From Phylloscopus collybita (taxonomy: Eukaryota > Chordata > Aves > Passeriformes > Phylloscopidae): DNA of 64,000 nt. Location of the stretch: NCBI GenBank assembly GCA_027886175.1, contig JAJNNQ010000100.1, positions 310,001-374,000 of the forward strand, written 5' to 3'. The notes beneath the pieces were generated by a model that worked only from the letters and a program-made list of their open reading frames with translations, did no database searches and was not told the DNA's origin. A program made the position numbers and the translations under genes. This document shows positions 58,181-64,000 of this stretch, in pieces. The number at the start of each line of letters is the position of its first letter. The first letter of the stretch is position 1.

Positions 58181-59254
58181 GATGGAACAGAGAGGAGGCA
58201 CAATTACCCCAGATTTAGAAGATCTTTGTTCAAGCCCTGACCTACTGAGGTTTCCCATACCTCAGCTTCTCCTCCAATCTTAAAACCAGGTAATAGCTGT
58301 TGCCTACCTGGCGGATAATTGTAAGGATAAATATCTTGGAGGCTGGTTGGTACAATAGAAAAAAATGCCTAATATTGGCAACACAAGGTACCCCAGATCT
58401 GGCCTCCAGTTTGCTCATAGTCAGCAGAAGATAACTATGACTAATAGCAGGAACAGAATCGGAAAGGAGACCAAAAGGCTATAAGGGATTGTAACAGAAA
58501 TAAGTTCACCAAGGTAACATCTGGAAAATTTCCTTTTTATTGGGGTCTGGAGTGATCATCCACTATCCCCTTAATAAACACAGATATACTTCAGGAAAAA
58601 CAAAACCAAGCAACATTTGAATCTGAGAAGCAGCACCAGACAGGTTTAGAAAATCCTCACAGACAGCATCATTCCGTGTACAAACCAGGGCAGCTTCCTG
58701 GGCTCATTAGAGAAATCTAAGTGGTTCCTGAACTCTGTCCTCCCTGGCCAGTCCCCCTGTGTTATCTCTTATGTCCATTGCCTGTACTGAAAAACATCAT
58801 TTTGGTTACTGAGATCTTTTTCAGAGAGTGGTAGAAGCCTCGGTTTCCTCACAAAAACCATCAGGCTCAGTTACAATCAATGGTAATTTTGGACAGCCCC
58901 AAACAGCTGAAGTTCTTGTCCTTTTAGAATGTAAAATACACAAAGGCCCCAGCTCCCAAGCATTCATTTAAAATAGCTCCTACAAATGGGCAAAAAAAGC
59001 TTAAGAACAGTTACATTGATCAGATCAAAGGTCCACACATTTTTTTGGTGCTAGATTACCTGTCTGGGAGCACTCCTGGCTCATCTGGAGCAAATGACAA
59101 CAGCAGTCATCATTTCTAGGAGCAAGAGAGACTGGGGAACCCATAGCATGGAAATACGAGAATCTAAAGGATTTTGGGAAAAGGGAAAGTAGTTGACTAT
59201 AAATACCCTGAGTGCCTTTGTTTCTGGTGGCCGTGTTTTTAAAAGGACACAGGA
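58181..59254. other. Upstream/intronic DNA, no feature seen
   Basis: A minus-strand donor-like GACAG/GTAATC at 59056 follows a short ATG-containing open stretch, too weak to annotate. Confidence 0.3.
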
Positions 59255-59640
59255 AAATTGGAGACAGTGCAGAGTCATAAAAATTATTTGAGAACTGGAA
59301 TAGCTGCCTGAGAATGAGACACTTAAGGAGCTCGATCTGTTTAGTTTATTAAAAAGATCAAGAGATGGTTTGATTACGATATATAAGTACCTTCAAAGGG
59401 AGAAAATACCAGGTCCTAGAGGGCTCTTTAATCCAGCCAAGAAAGGCATAACAAGAACCAATTGCTGGAAGCTGAAGCCAGACCAGCTTAAATTGGAAAT
59501 CAGGCACAGTTTTATAGTGAGAATGATTAGACATTAAAAACCCTGCCCTATCAAAGGAAGAAGGATTTTTCATCTTTTAATATCTCCAAATCAAGACAGG
59601 ATGCCTTTCAGTAAAGTAAGCTCAAGTTTAAAAAAAGGCT
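59255..59640 (+). mobile_element. Ancient CR1 LINE 3' copy
   Basis: The order of words matches the old amniote CR1 3' region known from turtles and crocodilians: AGGAGCTCGATCTGTTTAG, TATATAAGTACCTTCAAAGG, AAGAAAGGCATAACAAGAAC, TGGAAGCTGAAGCCAGACC, GAAATCAGGCACAG, AAATCAAGACAGGATGCC. Heavily diverged, plus-oriented, with no clear tail. Confidence 0.75.
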
Positions 59641-60496
59641 CAATGCAAGGGTAATTGAGCAATATTTAATGACTTATCATAGGCAAGGAAAGCTGTAACA
59701 TCTTAATTTGGAATGACAGCTCAAAGTTTGGCAGCATGTATCTTTGGCAAACAGGTACGCTGCCTGCACTGTGTGACGGAAACTGCTGAGACCTGACTCT
59801 GTTTTTTGCCTCCGAGAAAGATCAGATGGCAGGTGCCAATCAGAGATCCAGTAGTGTAAGAACTGACACCATTTTTCCGTAGTCAGTGCATTCCATGTCC
59901 TGCAAAGGCCTCCCCTGGGCAGAGCCATGGCTGTGGCACTATGAATGAGTCTGCTGAAGCCCAGGGCCATATATATGAAGCCATAATAAGGACTATAAAT
60001 TAAATGTTCTGAATTATCAGACTGTGGCTGCAGCTACCAGCTACAGCTGAAAATGGGACACCAGCCCATGAGTGGAACCAGCTGCATTTATGCCCTTTTC
60101 TAGGGGCAGATGTTCCAGGACTTGTGGTTGCCTGACTGTCCAAACTAGGCCTGGATGCTCCTTGAGAGCAGATGGATACAGAGAACCAGGCTGGACCCAA
60201 CAAAGAGACACAGGAACCATGCAGAGAAGGCAGGATAGATTATGTTGTTTGACTACACAGCAGTTGTGGATTTACATAAGGCTAAAATACACCCCAGTGT
60301 ACATGAGAGAGAGTTCAAGCACCTACTTGAGAGCACAAGGAAGCACACAACATCCCTGCAGCATTGCCCAGGGGTTTTTCATTACATTTCCTTACTTTGC
60401 GTCATATTCCGTCTTCAAGGGAATATCATCAGTCTTTAGGATTCTCCTTGTGGAAGATCTTTGTGCCACAGCCATCATCCTCATCTTTCTCTGAAC
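59641..60496. other. No feature recognised
   Basis: Between the CR1 copy and the hAT-type element; no exon, island or known repeat seen. Confidence 0.35.
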
Positions 60497-60504
60497 ATCT
60501 AGAT

Positions 60505-60765
60505 CAGTGGGCTCCAAGGTTTTTTTGATTGTGCATCTGATCAGTAAAAACATTTGAGTGTGCATGCCAGTGTATGTGTATTTATCTGTAAATTATCTCC
60601 ACGTACTACTGTATTATATACTTTATAAAGCATACACAAAAATAGGCATTTACAAAGGATAAGAATGAAATAAACACTGTTCTAAATTAAAAAAAAAATT
60701 ACTGACAAAAAATTCTTACTGTGCCCTAATAGATAGCCTAGTACATCCCACCATGGAGAGTACTG
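60505..60765. mobile_element. Old non-autonomous hAT-type DNA transposon (261 bp)
   Basis: The left end reads CAGTGGGCTCCAAGG, and the reverse complement of the right end reads CAGTACTCTCCATGG, identical at 11 of 15 positions. The start CAGTG and the following T-run are typical of hAT/Charlie ends. The 8 bases outside each end are ATCTAGAT (60497-60504) and ATCTAGGT (60766-60773), a 7/8 target-site duplication as hAT elements make. The interior is AT-rich and non-coding. Confidence 0.75.
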
Positions 60766-60773
60766 ATCTAGGT

Positions 60774-63700
60774 CCACAGCCACCTTTCAAAGATGACCTT
60801 CTAGATTCTTCTAAACAATTGTGTGCAGGTGGCTCAGATTGCCTGAAGGGAAAGTGGCACATTACTGAAGACTGAGCCTTGGTGATATGGCACAAGAGAA
60901 CCACCTACTTTGGCATTCATAAGCTGCCCAGCCATTACCATGCAGAGGGGTTCCAGGAGCTGAACAGGGCAGCCATGATCTCAGGTAAGAATCTAAACGA
61001 AACCTGCTGTTACAACACAGGCACTGACCTCAAGAGCTGTGGTGCAGCCAGTTGTGGAAAGAGGCTCCATAAACTCTGAAGTTCTTTAGTGCTGAGCGTG
61101 ATATAAGACAGGGAGCAGTGCCAGAGAAACACTTGGTGCTGGATGCCAAACCAGCCGTCTGCCTCAGATCTGGCAGTGGCCGACTCCTGAGAGCAAGCTG
61201 CTGAAGGTGAAAACGAGTGGGACCCCTTCCAAGTCTATCACTTAGGCTTATCACCAGATGAGAGCCAGAGTTCTCTGGCACAGTGTCAGGCAACCAGAAT
61301 CAACACTCCTGAGCTTCTGAAGTGAGCCCTGGAGTCTGGGAGCCCTCTGGCCAGGTACCTGGGAGACAAACAGTAGGGTAAGATCAAAATGTTCTGTCCC
61401 CAGTTTCTCTATGGAACTGGTTCTAGGGACACTCATGGGGTGAAGGAGCATGTTACTATGCTGTTGTTTATGAAGACTCTTTGCCACAAGATTCATATAG
61501 AACTTCAGCTGAGAGAAGCCAAGGCATGACCAAGGCAAATTTGCTCAGTGATTGCACACCTGCATTCACACACAAGGACAGAACCTCCATCTCTGACATC
61601 GAGAGAGAACTTTGAAATACATCTGGATTATGCCACAGTCTCACAAGTCTGCAATATTTGCTGGGCATGTGACAATTCCCGTTTCAGGGCTGAAGTGTTC
61701 TACACCTTCTAATCCTTATTTCGGTTGACTCAGTCAATGGACTTTTTATCATTTCCTTCATATTCCTATCATGATGGGTCTCATAAATCTTGCTAATGGA
61801 GGATATTACCTGATATCTGAGATACATTTTCCTTCTTGCATTATGATCACAATACATTTCATTTGCATTCCTTAGGCCCTGTCCAAGGCAATTCTTCTCC
61901 ATGGTTTCTGTTTATGCTCTTCATATGCTTGTGGACAAGTACAACACTCTTCATTTATTTTTGCCAAGTTAAACACATCTAATTCTTTTCCTATTTCTTC
62001 ATAAATCATTACTTCCAGCTCTTAAACACAGTTTTACAAAGAAAAGTTATTCTAGAAATGGTGTTGCCTGGGATCCACATTTACTAATCTCCCAGCAACT
62101 GTTCCATCATTTTTCTAACAGCCTGTGCTTGGCACGAATTCAACTTCTTTTTTTTTTTTTTTTTTTGGGGTCTGGGTCCTCTACTGAGCAGTATGGGGAA
62201 AATCTTAGGGTTGAAGTGTCAACCTTACATATTTTCACATCAGTCAGCTCCTGAATTCACTTTTGCCATCTTGCATGCAGAAATTAATACAAAAATTATT
62301 GAGAAATTTACATCCAATTTGATGGAATTCTGAAACATTGTCACTCTCACTCTTCTCAAATACAATATAATCCTTGATCAGAAGTTACTGATAAAAATCT
62401 TCAATTTATTTTAAGCACTATGTAGTAGATGTTTAAAAATACCTCTCCCTGTAAGCGCAAACCTTGTATTCTTTAATGCAATGCTGGTACCTTGATGCTT
62501 CCCTGGGCATTCACATTCCTGTGGCTAAGCAGACATTAGCTCTGTCAAAGATTCACCAGCAGAATAAATCCAGTCTCTTTGATTCAGACTTACAGGAATA
62601 ACACACCTTAAACAAAAAGTTATTTTGCTTCTTTAGGTACCCAGAGTCATCCACACTTACTAAAAAGACCAGAACAAGCAACCAGGCAGCTCTGTCTTGG
62701 AGCAGGAGGTGCCTCGTGAGAGACGTGCTTCCAAGCATAGGAACTTTTTACTGAATATGCCCCACAGATCATGAGCCAGAAAAATTTGGACAATATTTTG
62801 CCATGTACTGAGCAATACTGACTCCAATCCCTTTTTTGAAAGGGGAGGAAGGGAAAGGTGTTCCTCACATGGATTCTGCAGTACCTTGCTATCTCAGCAG
62901 TTTATCTTCCAAATTAATCCTCAGTATTTTGCAAAAAAATACTAATGAATTTCTTCTACATAAAGGACACATACATGGAACTGGTCTTCTATTTATAGTC
63001 TTCTTTTCCAAGTGTTCTATTAACATCCCACATTGTGAGATGTTTCCATTACTCACAGATAGCCTTGTGCTGCTGTGTTTTCCCCTTTGTCAAGCCCCAT
63101 TTATGAAATCAGTTCAGGGCTCATCCATTTTAGATTCCTGAGTGACTCTCTGTTTATAATGATTTCTTTATTCTCCCCGCCCCACATACACCATAAGCCA
63201 TTTCTTATTTCGTTTTAGAATTTACTCAGCCTTTTTGATTACTCTCCCTCTCTTTACATCGTAAATAATCCTCAATATTCTGATTTTTGCCCTATTTCCT
63301 TTCATCATTTCAAGTAAAGGCGTCTTTGTACCATCAAATCTTTGAGCTACATCAATCACCTCTTCTGTCTTGTATCTTCCTTTATCAGATGAATTAATTT
63401 TGATGTGCTTATGATATATTTAAATCCTTGCCTGTTTTTCTCTCTACTTGTATTTGTTTTCTTTTTAAATATTTCTTGCACCCATTTCTCTGACACTAGT
63501 TGCTTAGTTCCTTAAAATTTATCAGAATTTTTAACAGTCTGATATTCCCTGTTATGTGCAATTTACACACACACTGTGAATTCAAGGATTTGCCTCTTCA
63601 AAGCTGACACAGAGCTGCTCTTTCCATGCTCAGACCCCACTGAGCTCCAGACTGCAGCTCTGACAGGGAAATTCTCCCTTTTTTCATTTCCTTTCACACA

Positions 63701-64000
63701 TTTCCCAGCCAAGGAGATCAGTGATGCTCTACTTCCATGCTATTGTTCTGAGCAATTACTCCAAAGATCTTACTGATACAGATTTGAAAGAGTGAGAAAA
63801 ACAAGAAATACCCTTTAATTACCAAGGACAAAATGAGTACCAGCACTTCAGCTGAGGATGAAAGGAATTGTTTCATATTCCACCTCAAATTCCTCATCCA
63901 ACACTGAAGTTTCCACTAAATTCTGAGGAACTCAGGGCTGAGAAGGGTCTGCCTGCTTCGGATCAACTTAAACGTGGTTTGTCTGTCTCCACGCAGTGAA
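60774..64000. other. Right end of window, no gene recognised
   Basis: About 3.2 kb. A T-run lies at 62150-62166 and an octamer ATTTGCAT at 61861-61868. Minus-strand GTAAGT words at 62586-62591 and 62656-62661 are unpaired. Upstream exons of the coiled-coil gene may lie here or beyond the window, but none could be supported. Confidence 0.35.

Noticed and set aside
57763..58203. 146-codon minus frame as first exon of the gene
   Set aside because: No donor in a fitting phase, no coiled-coil composition, and the sequence texture is that of a non-coding element.
59056..59090. Short ATG-led stretch (MSQECSQT) with a GTAATC donor as the N-terminus
   Set aside because: Its phase does not match the exon at 56345-56399 and there is no promoter evidence nearby.

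Overview
The window looks like bird nuclear DNA. It has CR1 LINE 3' ends, including copies ending in the ATTCTATG-type tail, short compact introns at one end, CpG islands and moderate GC. I saw no prokaryotic gene organisation, no intact viral genes and no rRNA, tRNA or CRISPR. The species cannot be read from the sequence.

The only protein gene I can support runs on the minus strand across most of the window. Its exons encode a long, Gln/Glu/Leu-rich coiled-coil protein. Exons at 55783-55866, 15654-15798, 2596-2681, 1896-2144, 1127-1255, 675-839, 402-569 and 157-324 join in one consistent reading frame with recognisable splice sites. A possible exon at 56345-56399 lies further upstream. The gene continues past the left edge and probably starts near or beyond the CpG island at 56.5-57.7 kb. 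The peptides resemble PMFBP1, a sperm-neck coiled-coil protein, but I name it from memory and without an alignment. In human, PMFBP1 lies next to the developmental regulator ZFHX3.

Layout: 0-2.7 kb holds six clustered exons with introns of 77-640 bp. The next intron, about 13 kb (2.7-15.7 kb), holds a candidate conserved element at 4.8-5.1 kb, a 29-bp minisatellite beside a CpG island with a perfect NRF1 palindrome (6.3-7.1 kb), two polypurine/polypyrimidine satellites and a CR1 fragment. The following intron, about 40 kb (15.8-55.8 kb), is studded with AT-rich, homeobox- and POU-motif-rich blocks that look like developmental enhancers. They lie near 17-18, 20, 23.5-24, 32.5, 35-37, 40, 46.5-47 and 55.3-56 kb. 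An orphan CpG island sits at 32.8-33.7 kb. The region 56.4-57.7 kb is a CpG island built largely of two minisatellites (39-bp and 44-bp units) around a strong CTCF-like motif. The last 6 kb hold an old CR1 copy and an old non-autonomous hAT-type transposon with target-site duplications.

The most interesting reading is a bystander gene whose giant intron carries enhancers for a neighbouring regulator, probably ZFHX3 if the PMFBP1 call is right. I see no new enzyme system or gene cluster. Conservation was inferred from sequence texture only, so all enhancer calls are provisional.
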